Shown one piece after another: positions 33,649 to 42,964 of a stretch of 64,000 nucleotides of DNA. The notes under the pieces are model-generated. The model saw only the letters and a list, made by a program, of their open reading frames with translations. It made no database searches and was not told where the DNA came from. The first letter of the stretch is position 1; every line of letters starts with the position of its first letter. The translations under genes were made by a program, and so were the position numbers. Source of the DNA: CAYQJL01 sp964573295 (GTDB lineage Bacteria > Eisenbacteria > RBG-16-71-46 > CAIMUX01 > WJJG01); NCBI GenBank assembly GCA_964573295.1, contig CAZNJE010000022.1:7975-71974 (forward strand), given 5' to 3'.

Positions 33649-36510
33649 ATGATGCGGGCCAGGCCACTAGATTCGTGCCGACGGGGGTTTACCCTCGTCG
33701 AGATGATGGTCGTGCTCGTGATCCTGGGGATGGTCACGATCGGCCTTGTTCAGGTGCTCATTACGAGCCGCGAGTCGTACGATCAGCAGAAGATTACGAT
33801 CGAAATGCAGCAGAATGCCCGTGCCGCGCTCGAGAAGCTGTCCGACGATTTCCGGCATGTGAGCTACGGCAAGGACCCCACCCAGCCGTCGATCCAACAG
33901 GCTTGTGAGGATTCGATCACCTTCGTCGCCGACGTGGACCCGGATACCCCCGGGGCGGAGATGATCAAGTACTTCCTGAGCTCCGACGGCGACCCCGATA
34001 CGCCCAATCCCAACGACACGGTGTTGATGAAGACCGTCTCGGACTCCGGAGGCGTTCTGCTCTGGTCCGAACCGCAATCCTACGGCATCAGAGCCCCGGA
34101 TGGCCTGAATCTGCGCTACTTCAACGGCGCGGGGGTGGAAATGGCCAACAACCCGGTTGCCCAACCCGAACTCGTCGGTGAGGTGATGATCGAGGTGGTG
34201 GCCGTGGAACCGCGCGCCCACCGGCGCACGGGCGAGTACATGGAGCAGACGCTCTCGACCACGATCTACCCCCGGAACCTGCCCCTGACCCCGGCGCGCA
34301 GCCGGCCTTCGACCCCCGCGGTGGGGCCGTTGAGTTTGCCCGACTGCCAGAGCGTGACGGTGCCGTGGAGTACGCCCACGACCAATACCGATGGGACTCC
34401 GCTGGAGCTCAGTGACATCAGCCACTTCACCATCTACTTCGGCACCCACGTCGACTCGATGTCGCTCTACTCGCGCGTGGCGCGAACGATCAACGAGTGG
34501 ACGGTCTCGAACCTGATCGGCGGCCACACCTACTACCTGGGGGTGACCTGCACCAGCCGATCGGGTGTCGAGAGCCATATGGGCATGGACAACATCGACC
34601 TGAACAGTCCCCTGGCGCCCAAGGCCCCCGAAGGCTTCACCGGCGGAGCCAATCCCTACGGCGCCGGCGCGCGGCTCGAGTGGAACTCGGTCACCGAATT
34701 CACCGGCGGCGAGCTCATAACGACTCCGGTCTTCTACCACCTCTACCGCGACACGAGCCCCGGCGTCACACCGGATCCGGCCCTGCGCGTGGGCACCGTG
34801 CAGGCGCAAACCTGGTTCGCCGACTCCTCGATGGCCGACTGCACGACCTACTACTTCGTGATCACGGCCACGGTCTGCTCGAACGAGGGTGCGCCGAGCG
34901 CCGAGATCTCCCTCACCAGCCCGGCCGCTCCGGCCTGCATCGGGGGCTTGATGGCCTACCCCACCGAAAACAACGGAGAACTCCACGTCATGTGGATGCA
35001 GCCCACCACTCGCCAGGACGGAAGCGCCTTGCCGACCGATGAGATCAGCGGCTACCGCATCTACTACAGCACCGAGCCTTATGGGACCGGCACCTACATC
35101 GACTATGGCGGCGACATGACCGAGTACTACCTCACGGAACTGGCGACCTGCACCACCTACTACATCAATGTGGCCGCCTTTGATCTGTGTCCCCAACTCG
35201 GCGAGCTTTGCGCCTACAATCAGGTCACCGTCGATACGGCCGAACCCTGCGATCCCGAACCTCCGATGATGCCCCCGTCGGTCAGCGCCATCGGCATGGA
35301 TGAGCGGGTCGACATCGCCTGGCCGACCAATACCGTCGACTGCGACCTCTACGGTTACCGGCTCTACTACGGCACGACACCCGGCGGGCCCTACAATGGC
35401 ACCGCCGCCGTGGAGGGCACGAGCCCGATCGAGTTCAGCGCAGCCGAGGTGACCCAGGGGGACTCCTGCCGTGTCTCCTTGACCGGGCTCTCCGCCTGCC
35501 AGGGGTATGCGGTGAAGGTATCGGCCATCGACACCTGCGCGCCCTTCAACGAAAGCGACCTGTCACCCGAGGATGTGGCCACGACCGAGTGCATGGCCTG
35601 CGACGTCGAAGTGGCCTGCCCGGCGGTGATGAACACACCGGCCTACAATTCAGACGTCCGCCTGGAACTCTACACCTTGAGCGGCGGTGGCGAGACGGTC
35701 CAGAGCATGATTCCCAATTGGAGCGATGACGGCTGGCTCAGTCAGATCTGGGCCGGTCGTCCCTTGGTCTGTGTCTGGCACTCCGACGGTTCCTGTGGCG
35801 GTGGTCCGGCCGGGGAACAGCCCAGCGGGATCGAAATCGACGTCAGCGACTTCGACATCCCCACCAGTGCCGATGAAGAAGATGGCTTACCGATCGCCTT
35901 CCGCTTTGACGGCTCGATGGTGGGCACGTCACTCACCCTCGACGTGCGGGGCAGCACGGGCGGCATCTGCAGCACCGACCCGCGGACGGTTCAGAACGGT
36001 CTCGGCTTCGACGACTTCGACGACGGCAGCATCAGCGACTGGAACATTGTCAGCGGAAGCTGGTGGGTTGACGGTGGGGAGCTGTACCAGAGTTCGACGA
36101 GCTCGTCTTGTATCATCCTGTCTCCGGGCACCTATACGGACTTCGTCTTCGAAACCAAGGTCAAGTGCGTCTACAGCCAGACGCCGTACATCCTCTTCCG
36201 CGGCGATGTCGGCTCGGGCGACTGGTACATGCTCGGCCTCAAAACCAGCAACAATATCGTTCGTCTCGGCCGCTTCACCAACGGATACTACACCACCACG
36301 GCCGAGACCAGCGTCTCGCTCTCGAACAACGTCTGGTACCATCTGAAGGTGGAGGTTTCCGGGCAGACGATCGATGCCTACCTGGACTGCCAGCACGTCC
36401 TGAGCATCACCGATCAGAACATGGAGCCCAGCGGACAGATCGGCTTCCGGACATACGCGACGAAGGCCTACTACGACGACTTCCGAGTCCACGCATTTCC
36501 ACAGCTGTAG
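33649..36510 (+). CDS. Giant PilW-like prepilin fused to fibronectin-III and LamG-like domains
   Basis: A 953-residue protein. The N-terminus is a prepilin: 13-residue leader, cleavage G13-F14, E18 at mature position 5, helix FTLVEMMVVLVILGMVTIGL, then PilW-like QQNARAALEKLSDDFRHVSY. After a pilin-size domain (to about 215) come about four FN3-like repeats (about 220-318, 321-425, 427-530, 534-648; each with a Y-x-I-Y/V strand and a cysteine-flanked TYYxV segment such as CTTYYFVITA and CTTYYINVAA). Next are an uncharacterised region (about 650-780) and a LamG/concanavalin-like C-domain (about 786-953, WYMLGLKTSNN, VWYHLKVEVSGQTIDAYLD). Ordinary PilW has 200-350 residues. It could be a pilus-tip adhesin. 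No PilY1 gene is present nearby. Confidence 0.85.
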   Translation: MMRARPLDSCRRGFTLVEMMVVLVILGMVTIGLVQVLITSRESYDQQKITIEMQQNARAALEKLSDDFRHVSYGKDPTQPSIQQACEDSITFVADVDPDTPGAEMIKYFLSSDGDPDTPNPNDTVLMKTVSDSGGVLLWSEPQSYGIRAPDGLNLRYFNGAGVEMANNPVAQPELVGEVMIEVVAVEPRAHRRTGEYMEQTLSTTIYPRNLPLTPARSRPSTPAVGPLSLPDCQSVTVPWSTPTTNTDGTPLELSDISHFTIYFGTHVDSMSLYSRVARTINEWTVSNLIGGHTYYLGVTCTSRSGVESHMGMDNIDLNSPLAPKAPEGFTGGANPYGAGARLEWNSVTEFTGGELITTPVFYHLYRDTSPGVTPDPALRVGTVQAQTWFADSSMADCTTYYFVITATVCSNEGAPSAEISLTSPAAPACIGGLMAYPTENNGELHVMWMQPTTRQDGSALPTDEISGYRIYYSTEPYGTGTYIDYGGDMTEYYLTELATCTTYYINVAAFDLCPQLGELCAYNQVTVDTAEPCDPEPPMMPPSVSAIGMDERVDIAWPTNTVDCDLYGYRLYYGTTPGGPYNGTAAVEGTSPIEFSAAEVTQGDSCRVSLTGLSACQGYAVKVSAIDTCAPFNESDLSPEDVATTECMACDVEVACPAVMNTPAYNSDVRLELYTLSGGGETVQSMIPNWSDDGWLSQIWAGRPLVCVWHSDGSCGGGPAGEQPSGIEIDVSDFDIPTSADEEDGLPIAFRFDGSMVGTSLTLDVRGSTGGICSTDPRTVQNGLGFDDFDDGSISDWNIVSGSWWVDGGELYQSSTSSSCIILSPGTYTDFVFETKVKCVYSQTPYILFRGDVGSGDWYMLGLKTSNNIVRLGRFTNGYYTTTAETSVSLSNNVWYHLKVEVSGQTIDAYLDCQHVLSITDQNMEPSGQIGFRTYATKAYYDDFRVHAFPQL

Positions 36511-36561
36511 ACCCGCAGCTGTAGATAGGCAGCAGTAGACAGGCAGCTGTAGACAGGCAGT
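36500..36561. repeat. Short tandem repeat after the giant pilin gene
   Basis: AGCTGTAGACAGGC-like units of about 15 bp recur about four times from the 3' end of the coding region to the terminator; most copies contain an in-frame TAG. Confidence 0.7.
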
Positions 36562-36578
36562 TGACGGAGGAGACGCGC

Positions 36579-36620
36579 AACGGCCGTGGGCCCGGGAACA
36601 CTCCCCGGCCCACGGCCGTT
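36579..36620. terminator. Bidirectional terminator between convergent pilus operons
   Basis: AACGGCCGTGGGCC pairs perfectly with its complement at 36607-36620 around an almost symmetrical CCGGG-rich apex. It separates the minor-pilin operon (plus) from pilQ (minus). Confidence 0.8.
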
Positions 36621-36644
36621 CGCTTGCCGGTCTCTGCCCGGCTC

Positions 36645-39212
36645 CTAGTGCTTCTCAGCGGCGACGATGCGCGGTGTCACGAAGATCAAGAGCTCTCGTT
36701 TGTCGTCTTGTTCATCAGTGGACCGGAAGAGGTATCCCAGCACCGGCACACTCTTCAGTATCGGCACCCCGCGCTGAAATTTCGTCTTGCGCGTGTTGAG
36801 CAATCCGCCGATCACGGCTGTCTGGCCATTGCTGACCATGACCCGCGTGTCGGCTTCGGTTGTGTTGAAGACCACGCCGCCCTGAACGGTGGCTTCCTGC
36901 GATAGGTCACTGATTTCCGGATGGATGTCCAGCGTGATCTCGTTGTCGGAGTTGACATGCGGCGTCACCTCCAAGGCGATCCCGACCTGCTTGTACTCGG
37001 TGATGGCGTTGCCGGCCTCGTCCATGGTGATGACCGGTACCTCTTTGCCCACCAGAATCCGCGCCATACGGTTATTGACCGTGGTGATCCGCGGCGTGGA
37101 GATGATATCGGCCTTGTTGTCGGTAGCCAGAGCTTGAATGCGCGCTTGCACTTCACCGAAGGACCGCAGAACGCCGACCTGGACGTTCCCGGCCGTGCCG
37201 ACGACGTCGTCGGCCGTCATACTCACCGATCCGGACGCGTTCGAGTCGACCGAGTGGAGGTTGCTGAGCCCCCAGGCTATGCCCAGCTGTCGGGACATGG
37301 TGGCATCGACATCAACCAGCTCGGCCGTGATCTCGATCTGCAGCGTTTCTGTATCAAGGTCCTCCAGGGTGTACTTCAATTCCTCGAGTCGGGGCGCGAT
37401 ATCGGTGACGATGAGCGAGTTGGTGCGCTCATCGATCTCCACCGACCCACGGCCCGTTCGCATTGCGTCGACGACCGTCTTGAGCTCGTCGGCGTTGGCG
37501 TAGCGCAACGTCACGATCGCCGTCTCCAGGGGCATCAGATCTTCCTGCTTCCGAGCCGCGGATTCCCGGGCCAAGGCCTCTTCCTGAGCGGTGCGTTCGG
37601 TGGCCACGCGAATCACCGAGCCGTGGTCCATGGCGACCAGGCCCAGGGATCGGCTGACGGCGTCGAGCATCTCGTACCAGGGCAGGTCCACGGCGCGCAG
37701 GGTAATGGCACCTTTGACGTTGGCGTCGGCCACGATGTTCACGCCGGCGTACTCGGCGATCGAGCGCAGCACGGTGTGCACGTTGGCCCCCTGCACGTCC
37801 AGCGACATCACCGGCGCGGAACTGGCTGCTTGGCCGAAGCCCCCGCCGCCACCGGTTCCGAAATCGGGGGCGTCGTCGTGGCGGGGGCGCTTGTCGAGCC
37901 AGGTCTCATGGGCGCGCTTCACCGCGCCGGGGCGGTGGCGGGCAATCAGCTTCTCGTAGGGGTCGTAGTGCGCCGCTTCATCGGTTAGATCGACCTCGCC
38001 GGGGACGGCCGCAGCCGCGGGGCCCCCTGCCGTTGGGGCGGATCCCGCCGGGACCTCCGCCGGCGGAGCCGGCGTCGGCGCGACCTGGTCGAAGGGCGCG
38101 CTCCATGCGGCGTCCGCGGTGCGGGTGGCCACCCTGTGGTCGCCGTCGGTCCAGTCTTCCTCGGGAAGCGCTTCGGCCTGCCGGCCTCCGACGAAATTGG
38201 TCAGCGGGTCTGGGGCGCTCGCAGCCAGGATGAGTTCATCGCCCCATACCTCGGGACAGCCCTCGTCCGACCAGTTTCCCTCGTCCAACCCGTTCTCCTC
38301 GTCGGACCAGTTCGCCTCGTCGGACCAGTTCTCCTCGTCCGGCCTATCTCCCTCGCCGGAGCTTTCGTTGAACCCGCTGAGATCCTCGCCGCGTTGATCC
38401 GGCGAGACCGCATCATCCACAGGGCTGGGTTCTGGCCAGACCTCGTCAACCCCAGTGCCGGGTTCTGACCAGGCCAGCTCCGCGACACCCGGGTTTGACC
38501 AGATCGACGCGCCTGGATTCGTATCGGAGTCCGCCGGATCCTCCCCGGTGTCCCGGCCAGACTCGATCTCCGCGAACCATTCGGGCGGAGCCTCGATCTC
38601 CTTGCCGGTCCCCTCCTCGGGAGGGCTGTCACCGACCATGGCGGGTTCAGCAGTGGGTTCCGCGGGAGGGCCGAAGGGCACGAGCATCGGGCCCCATGAC
38701 TCCATGTCCCCACCTGGCGCCGGTGATGTGGAGGTTTCCTGGGCGTCAGCCGAATCCGCCGTCCCAGCATCTTGCGGTCCCGGTGCCCCGTCGTCCGGCA
38801 CTTCGCTCCACACGACCAGTGCCAGGCCGTCCCCGCTGCGCTCGACCGTGAACTCGACCTCTGCCCGTGTCTCGAGGACATAGCGCACGATCGATTCGGT
38901 CGGCGTGTCCTTCCACAGCGAGCAGCGCAGATCCGCCACCAGCGGGTCATCGTCCGGAGCCGTCACCTTCCAGGGTGCCTTCACGCCCACCAGATCCAAG
39001 ACAACGCGGTACGGATCCCGCATCGCGAACACGTCGAAGGTCAGATCGCTTTCGGCTTGCAGGCGGAGTGTGCCCACCTCGCTCTCGCAGGCGTAGTGGG
39101 CGCCCGCCAATTCCACCGGTTCTCCACCGCTCTGGGCGCCGGCCGCCGCGATCAGCAGCCCCGCGAGCACCAAGCAGGTCAAGCCGCTGCAGATCCCTGT
39201 CCTAGCGTTCAT
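36645..39212 (-). CDS. pilQ: Type IV pilus secretin PilQ
   Basis: Outer-membrane secretin ring through which the pilus exits; 855 residues. Signal peptide about 1-26 (ends AAGAQ), one AMIN domain (about 35-130, FDVFAMRDPYRVVLDLVGVK) for peptidoglycan anchoring, and a very long acidic disordered linker (about 135-440) with Trp-Ser-Asp-Glu repeats. Then come the N0 domain (VMSLDVQGANVHTVLRSIAE), an N1 domain (IVTLRYANADELKTVVDAM) and the secretin core (PRITTVNNRMARILVGKEVP, VTPHVNSDNEITLDIHPEIS, AVIGGLLNTR, VPVLGYLFRS then LLIFVTPRIV). Last gene of pilM-N-O-P-Q; its ATG overlaps pilP by 11 bp. Tandem AMIN domains are more usual. Confidence 0.95.
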   Translation of the reverse strand: MNARTGICSGLTCLVLAGLLIAAAGAQSGGEPVELAGAHYACESEVGTLRLQAESDLTFDVFAMRDPYRVVLDLVGVKAPWKVTAPDDDPLVADLRCSLWKDTPTESIVRYVLETRAEVEFTVERSGDGLALVVWSEVPDDGAPGPQDAGTADSADAQETSTSPAPGGDMESWGPMLVPFGPPAEPTAEPAMVGDSPPEEGTGKEIEAPPEWFAEIESGRDTGEDPADSDTNPGASIWSNPGVAELAWSEPGTGVDEVWPEPSPVDDAVSPDQRGEDLSGFNESSGEGDRPDEENWSDEANWSDEENGLDEGNWSDEGCPEVWGDELILAASAPDPLTNFVGGRQAEALPEEDWTDGDHRVATRTADAAWSAPFDQVAPTPAPPAEVPAGSAPTAGGPAAAAVPGEVDLTDEAAHYDPYEKLIARHRPGAVKRAHETWLDKRPRHDDAPDFGTGGGGGFGQAASSAPVMSLDVQGANVHTVLRSIAEYAGVNIVADANVKGAITLRAVDLPWYEMLDAVSRSLGLVAMDHGSVIRVATERTAQEEALARESAARKQEDLMPLETAIVTLRYANADELKTVVDAMRTGRGSVEIDERTNSLIVTDIAPRLEELKYTLEDLDTETLQIEITAELVDVDATMSRQLGIAWGLSNLHSVDSNASGSVSMTADDVVGTAGNVQVGVLRSFGEVQARIQALATDNKADIISTPRITTVNNRMARILVGKEVPVITMDEAGNAITEYKQVGIALEVTPHVNSDNEITLDIHPEISDLSQEATVQGGVVFNTTEADTRVMVSNGQTAVIGGLLNTRKTKFQRGVPILKSVPVLGYLFRSTDEQDDKRELLIFVTPRIVAAEKH
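38263..38352. repeat. 18-bp coding repeat in the pilQ linker
   Basis: Five consecutive 18-bp units (consensus TCGTCGGACCAGTTCTCC on plus) encode Asn-Trp-Ser-Asp-Glu-Glu-like hexapeptides. They are degenerate but in phase. Confidence 0.85.
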
Positions 39213-39678
39213 CTTTGTCCTCCACCCCCGAGGTAACCGGAAGGGTCACCGTCTTGGCCACTCCGTAGTGGCTCACCCTCACGGTGATACCGTCCAGGCT
39301 CACCGCCACGACCCGACCGTTGCTGATCCGGTCGCCCTGTCTCAGGATCATGTTCTTGCCGCCCACCGTCTGCACGAGGGCAAATCGGTCATTCGCACCC
39401 CACAAGATACCGACGACGATCAGATCGTCGACCTCCAGCGGGCCATCGGCGACCTCTTCTCCGCCAGCGACCAGCAACGCCGCAAACGGATCGCGCAGCG
39501 CGCTGCTTTGGTAGAAGTACGGTTCAGGGGACAGGAAATCGTCGAGCACCTCGCCCACATCCAGAAGCAGTGAGTCCCCCGCCGCGCCACCTTCGTCCAT
39601 CGCCTTCGTTCGGGCCTCTTGCGCCCCCGCGAGTCCCGTCAACAGGATCAGGAGGCCCATCGCGTACGCCAGTCTCAT
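39202..39678 (-). CDS. pilP: Type IV pilus alignment protein PilP
   Basis: Periplasmic connector of 158 residues linking the PilMNO platform to PilQ. It has an N-terminal hydrophobic signal (MGLLILLTGLAGAQ, no lipobox cysteine seen) and the C-terminal PilP/GspC homology domain (LRDPFAALLV, VVGILWGANDRFALVQTVGG then MILRQGDRISNGRVVAV). Canonical PilP is a lipoprotein; this one appears to be soluble or signal-anchored. Its ATG overlaps the pilO stop as ATGA. Confidence 0.88.
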   Translation of the reverse strand: MRLAYAMGLLILLTGLAGAQEARTKAMDEGGAAGDSLLLDVGEVLDDFLSPEPYFYQSSALRDPFAALLVAGGEEVADGPLEVDDLIVVGILWGANDRFALVQTVGGKNMILRQGDRISNGRVVAVSLDGITVRVSHYGVAKTVTLPVTSGVEDKDER

Positions 39679-40349
39679 TCTTCGCTACCTCCCTGTCCGC
39701 CCGAGTTACTCTGGCGTCCCCGGACCTTGGCCGCCACGCCCCGCGAGGTCGGGGCATCGTCGGGCGGCGCTTCGCCCGCGGGAGCGGCGCCCAGTGTGTA
39801 GGCCACTGCCGTGAAGCTCGCGCGGGCCGGGAAGTTCGGGTTGTCGCGCGGCGGCAACTGTTCGATCACCAGGTCGCGCACGTTGATGATGCGGGTCATC
39901 GCCGCGACCTCGTTCAGGAACGAGGCGATCTGGTGATACCCCCCGTCGACTTTGATGTTCAGCAGGTTCTCGCGGTAGAAGTCACCGCTCACCGTCCCCG
40001 CCGGCTGAAACAAGACGAAGTCGACACCGCAGCTCTGGCCCCGGAAGGAAACCTCCCGGAACAGGCTGATGATCTGCTTGTCACCGGGCAGGAGCTGATT
40101 GGCCTCCTCCCACTTGCTCTGCAGGGCCTCGAACTCGGCCTCCAGGTGCGGCAGGTGCTTCATCGACTGCCGCGCCCGGTTCACTTCCAGACTCACCTTC
40201 TCGTACTGGCCGCGCAGCTCGCCGAGCTCCGCCGCCTGGGCTTTGTAGGAGAAGGGAACCAGGGCGGTGAAGAAGTTCAGGTACAGAATCGCCGCCCCGC
40301 CGATGCCCAGGAAGAGCAGCTTGGCTGTCTTGGGATCGTTGATGTCCAT
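39675..40349 (-). CDS. pilO: Type IV pilus inner-membrane protein PilO
   Basis: Bitopic protein of 224 residues: short cytoplasmic start, one membrane helix (about 10-30, LLFLGIGGAAILYLNFF), a periplasmic coiled coil (QAAELGELRGQYEKVSLEVN) and the ferredoxin-like PilO domain (GYHQIASFLNEVAAMTRIIN then VRDLVIEQL). It pairs with PilN to form the alignment subcomplex. The C-terminal 30 residues are disordered. ATG at 40349 follows GGAGGGAG. Confidence 0.92.
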   Translation of the reverse strand: MDINDPKTAKLLFLGIGGAAILYLNFFTALVPFSYKAQAAELGELRGQYEKVSLEVNRARQSMKHLPHLEAEFEALQSKWEEANQLLPGDKQIISLFREVSFRGQSCGVDFVLFQPAGTVSGDFYRENLLNIKVDGGYHQIASFLNEVAAMTRIINVRDLVIEQLPPRDNPNFPARASFTAVAYTLGAAPAGEAPPDDAPTSRGVAAKVRGRQSNSGGQGGSEE

Positions 40350-40380
40350 CCGTTGCTCCCTCCTGCTCCCGGACGGTCGC

Positions 40381-40935
40381 CTACCTGGTGACCCGGGTGG
40401 TCAGGGTGAAGGTCATGACCGGCTCGCCATCGATCTGCTTACGTTCGGCTACCGACAGGTCCACCTGGCCGTAGAGGTCGGTTGCCTCCAGCCTGCTCAT
40501 CAGGTCCGCCACCACGAGGTTCGAGAAGGTCACTCCCTCGAGGACGTAGGACGCTGGAGAGGTCTGCTGCAGCTTGGTCAGCCAAAGATGCTCCGGAATC
40601 TGCATGGACAGCTCGTCGAGCAGCTGCACTTGCATCGTACGCTCGCGATTCAAATCTCGGACCAGATTCAGTCGCAGGTTCAGTTCCTCGCGTTTCTGCA
40701 TGAGCTGATTGATGCGCTCGATCTGCGGCTTCAGCCGCTGGCTCTCCTGCTGGGCCACCATGACATCGTTGCGCAGGCTCTGAATCTTGCTGGCCTGTAT
40801 CAGGTACAGCGCGGTCAGAGGCACCACCAGCGCGACGATCGCCGCCAACGGCAACAAGAAGTTCTTCCGGGGAGCCTGGACGAGCTGTCGTTCCTCGGTC
40901 CGCTCCTCCTTCGGCAGGAGGTTGACGCTAATCAC
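40381..40935 (-). CDS. pilN: Type IV pilus inner-membrane protein PilN
   Basis: Bitopic protein of 184 residues. The conserved cytoplasmic INLLP-type PilM-binding tail is visible as VISVNLLPKEER at the very start, followed by a membrane helix (about 30-50, LLPLAAIVALVVPLTALYLI), a periplasmic coiled coil and a small C-domain. The GTG at 40935 is chosen because the NLLPKEE motif must be near the N-terminus and AGGGGG lies 6 nt upstream. Its start is 1 bp beyond the pilM stop. Confidence 0.93.
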   Translation of the reverse strand: MISVNLLPKEERTEERQLVQAPRKNFLLPLAAIVALVVPLTALYLIQASKIQSLRNDVMVAQQESQRLKPQIERINQLMQKREELNLRLNLVRDLNRERTMQVQLLDELSMQIPEHLWLTKLQQTSPASYVLEGVTFSNLVVADLMSRLEATDLYGQVDLSVAERKQIDGEPVMTFTLTTRVTR

Positions 40936-40936
40936 C

Positions 40937-41974
40937 TCAAGCCCCCTTTCTGAGCGCCAGCCCAACCCCAACAGCCAGCTGCGGGGCGATGTCCTGGGGA
41001 TCCGATCCTTGGAAGATGTCCGGTAGGTAGCGCAGCCGTCGCAGCGGATTGATCATCTCGACCGGCAGGGGCTGCACCTGAGTCAGGGCTTCCACGAAGC
41101 CTGGGATGCGCGCGCCGCCGCCCGAGAGGAAGATCCGGTCCAGGTGCTCGGCTTCCCCGGACGTCCGCAGGTAGGTAGCCGACTTCTCCAGGCTCTGGGC
41201 GATGTCCTTGCAGAAGCTCTCTATCATGGGGGCGACCTCGAGCTTACCGCCTGTGGCCTGCAGCGCCTGCACCGCTTCCTCGCGGCTCACCTGGAACCGC
41301 TTCTGAATCGTTCGCACCACCGTGTTGATCCCAACCGACAGATCCTGCGTGTAGAGCGGCACCCCGTCGCGGATGATGTTCACGTTCGTGATCTCCGCGC
41401 CCAGATCGAGCAACACCGCCAGCTCCTCGGGCCGCAGGTCGTGCGCCGTCTCCACCACGTTCTGAATCGCGAAGGAGTTGACGTCGATCACCTCCGGGGC
41501 CAGTCCGGCCTCGCGGATGATGTCGGCCAGATTCAGAATCAGGTCGCGCTTCGCCGCCACGAGCAGGACCTGCATCTGGTTCGGGCCGATGTCGGCGGGA
41601 AGGATTTCGTAGTCGATCGAAACGTCGTTGATGTCGTAGGGAATGTGCTGCTCGGCTTCCCAGTAGATCGCTTCGGCAGCGGCCTCTTCCGGAAGACGCT
41701 CCATGACGATCTTCTTGACGATCACCCCGCGGCCGTGAATGCCGGCAATCACCCGGCGGCGCCGGATGCCGCGTGACTCGAACAGGTTCTGAATCATCTC
41801 GACGACCATCTGGCGATCCATGATCTCGCCGTCGACGATCGTCTCCGGATCCAGCGGGGCCACCCCGTAGTTCAGCAGGTGGTACTCGTTGCCCTGGCGC
41901 TCGATTTCGACGACCTTGATGGCACTGGCGCCGATATCGAGCCCGACGGTTGTCTTCTTGCGTTTGTTGAACAC
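40937..41974 (-). CDS. pilM: Type IV pilus ATPase-like cytoplasmic protein PilM
   Basis: Actin-like protein of 345 residues that binds PilN's cytoplasmic tail. FtsA/actin-fold motifs are VGLDIGASAIKVVEI (phosphate 1), AVLLDLGAEITNVNII (phosphate 2) and IFLSGGGARIPGFVEAL (adenosine). Also present are the PilM core ERLPEEAAAEAIYWEAEQHI then PYDINDVSIDYEIL. Start GTG at 41974 follows GAGGAGG. First gene of pilMNOPQ, 140 bp downstream of pilD. Confidence 0.95.
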   Translation of the reverse strand: MFNKRKKTTVGLDIGASAIKVVEIERQGNEYHLLNYGVAPLDPETIVDGEIMDRQMVVEMIQNLFESRGIRRRRVIAGIHGRGVIVKKIVMERLPEEAAAEAIYWEAEQHIPYDINDVSIDYEILPADIGPNQMQVLLVAAKRDLILNLADIIREAGLAPEVIDVNSFAIQNVVETAHDLRPEELAVLLDLGAEITNVNIIRDGVPLYTQDLSVGINTVVRTIQKRFQVSREEAVQALQATGGKLEVAPMIESFCKDIAQSLEKSATYLRTSGEAEHLDRIFLSGGGARIPGFVEALTQVQPLPVEMINPLRRLRYLPDIFQGSDPQDIAPQLAVGVGLALRKGA

Positions 41975-42114
41975 CTGGTCTGCCTCCTCGCGCCCAGGTT
42001 ATGGGGGATGCGGCTCACGGCTGAGCCACGGGATCGCGATCTAAGGTTGATATCGACCCCCAAAACCGGCTTCCTGAGCGCATAGGAGGTTGGTGAAAGG
42101 AATCTGTCGAGAAA

Positions 42115-42921
42115 TCAGGAGAGCGGAAAGAGCCGCAAGTAGATGTTCCACAGAGTGTTCCCGGCAAACAGCACAATCCACGCCGCCGGCGCGAGAAAGG
42201 TCCCAAATGGCAGCGCCGTCTGGCGGTTCCCACGGCCGCCCAGCATGAGGCCCACGCCCACGATCGAGCCCACGAAGGAACCGCAGAGGATGGTCCCCAG
42301 TGCTCCTTGCCAGCCCAGGAACGCACCCACCATGGCCATGAGCTTGACGTCACCCATGCCCAGGCCCTCCCGACCGGTCGCCAGCTGGTAGCCGTAGGCC
42401 ACGGCCAAGAGCCCCCCCCCGCCGGCCAGCACACCCAGGAGCGCATCGCCTATCGAAGGCGGCCCCAGGAGCGCCCAGGTCAAGCCCAGGACGGTGCCCG
42501 GAATCGTGATGCTGTCGGGGATGATGCGGTGGTCGTAGTCGATGAAGACGACGGCCAAGAGAGCCAGCACGAAGACCATCCACAGCAGCGCCGCCCAAAC
42601 GGTGCCCCCATGCGCGAAGGCCAGCACGGTCAGCAGGGCACCGGCGGCTTCCACCACCGGATAGCGCCACGGAATCCGCGCCCCGCACCCACGGCACCGG
42701 CCGCGCAGGAAAAGGAAGCTCACCAGGGGAACATTCTCCCATGGACGCACGCGCCTCGCACAGGCCGGACAGTGCGATGGTGGATGAACCAGGGAGAGTC
42801 CGCGCGGGAGCCGGTAGATCACGACGTTGAGAAAGCTGCCCAGGGCAGCGCCCAGCCAGGCCACCAGCGCCCAGCCCCACCACTGCCCCTGGAGTGCTTG
42901 GTAGATCCACTCGGCATTCAT
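42115..42921 (-). CDS. pilD: Prepilin peptidase/N-methyltransferase PilD
   Basis: Bifunctional inner-membrane aspartic protease that cleaves prepilin leaders and methylates the new N-terminus; 268 residues. The methylase domain has GSFLNVVIYRLPRG and two CxxC pairs (HCPACARRVRPWENVPLVS; GRCRGCG). The catalytic aspartates lie in FIDYDHRIIPD and GMGDVKLMAMVGAFLGW. About eight hydrophobic helices are seen. Start ATG at 42921 follows AAAGGA. It processes the pilins encoded at 30.9-36.5 kb and 45.5-46.6 kb. Confidence 0.95.
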   Translation of the reverse strand: MNAEWIYQALQGQWWGWALVAWLGAALGSFLNVVIYRLPRGLSLVHPPSHCPACARRVRPWENVPLVSFLFLRGRCRGCGARIPWRYPVVEAAGALLTVLAFAHGGTVWAALLWMVFVLALLAVVFIDYDHRIIPDSITIPGTVLGLTWALLGPPSIGDALLGVLAGGGGLLAVAYGYQLATGREGLGMGDVKLMAMVGAFLGWQGALGTILCGSFVGSIVGVGLMLGGRGNRQTALPFGTFLAPAAWIVLFAGNTLWNIYLRLFPLS

Positions 42922-42964
42922 GCGACCGTCCTTTCCCGGCGGCTGCCCGCAGGCCACCAGGCGG

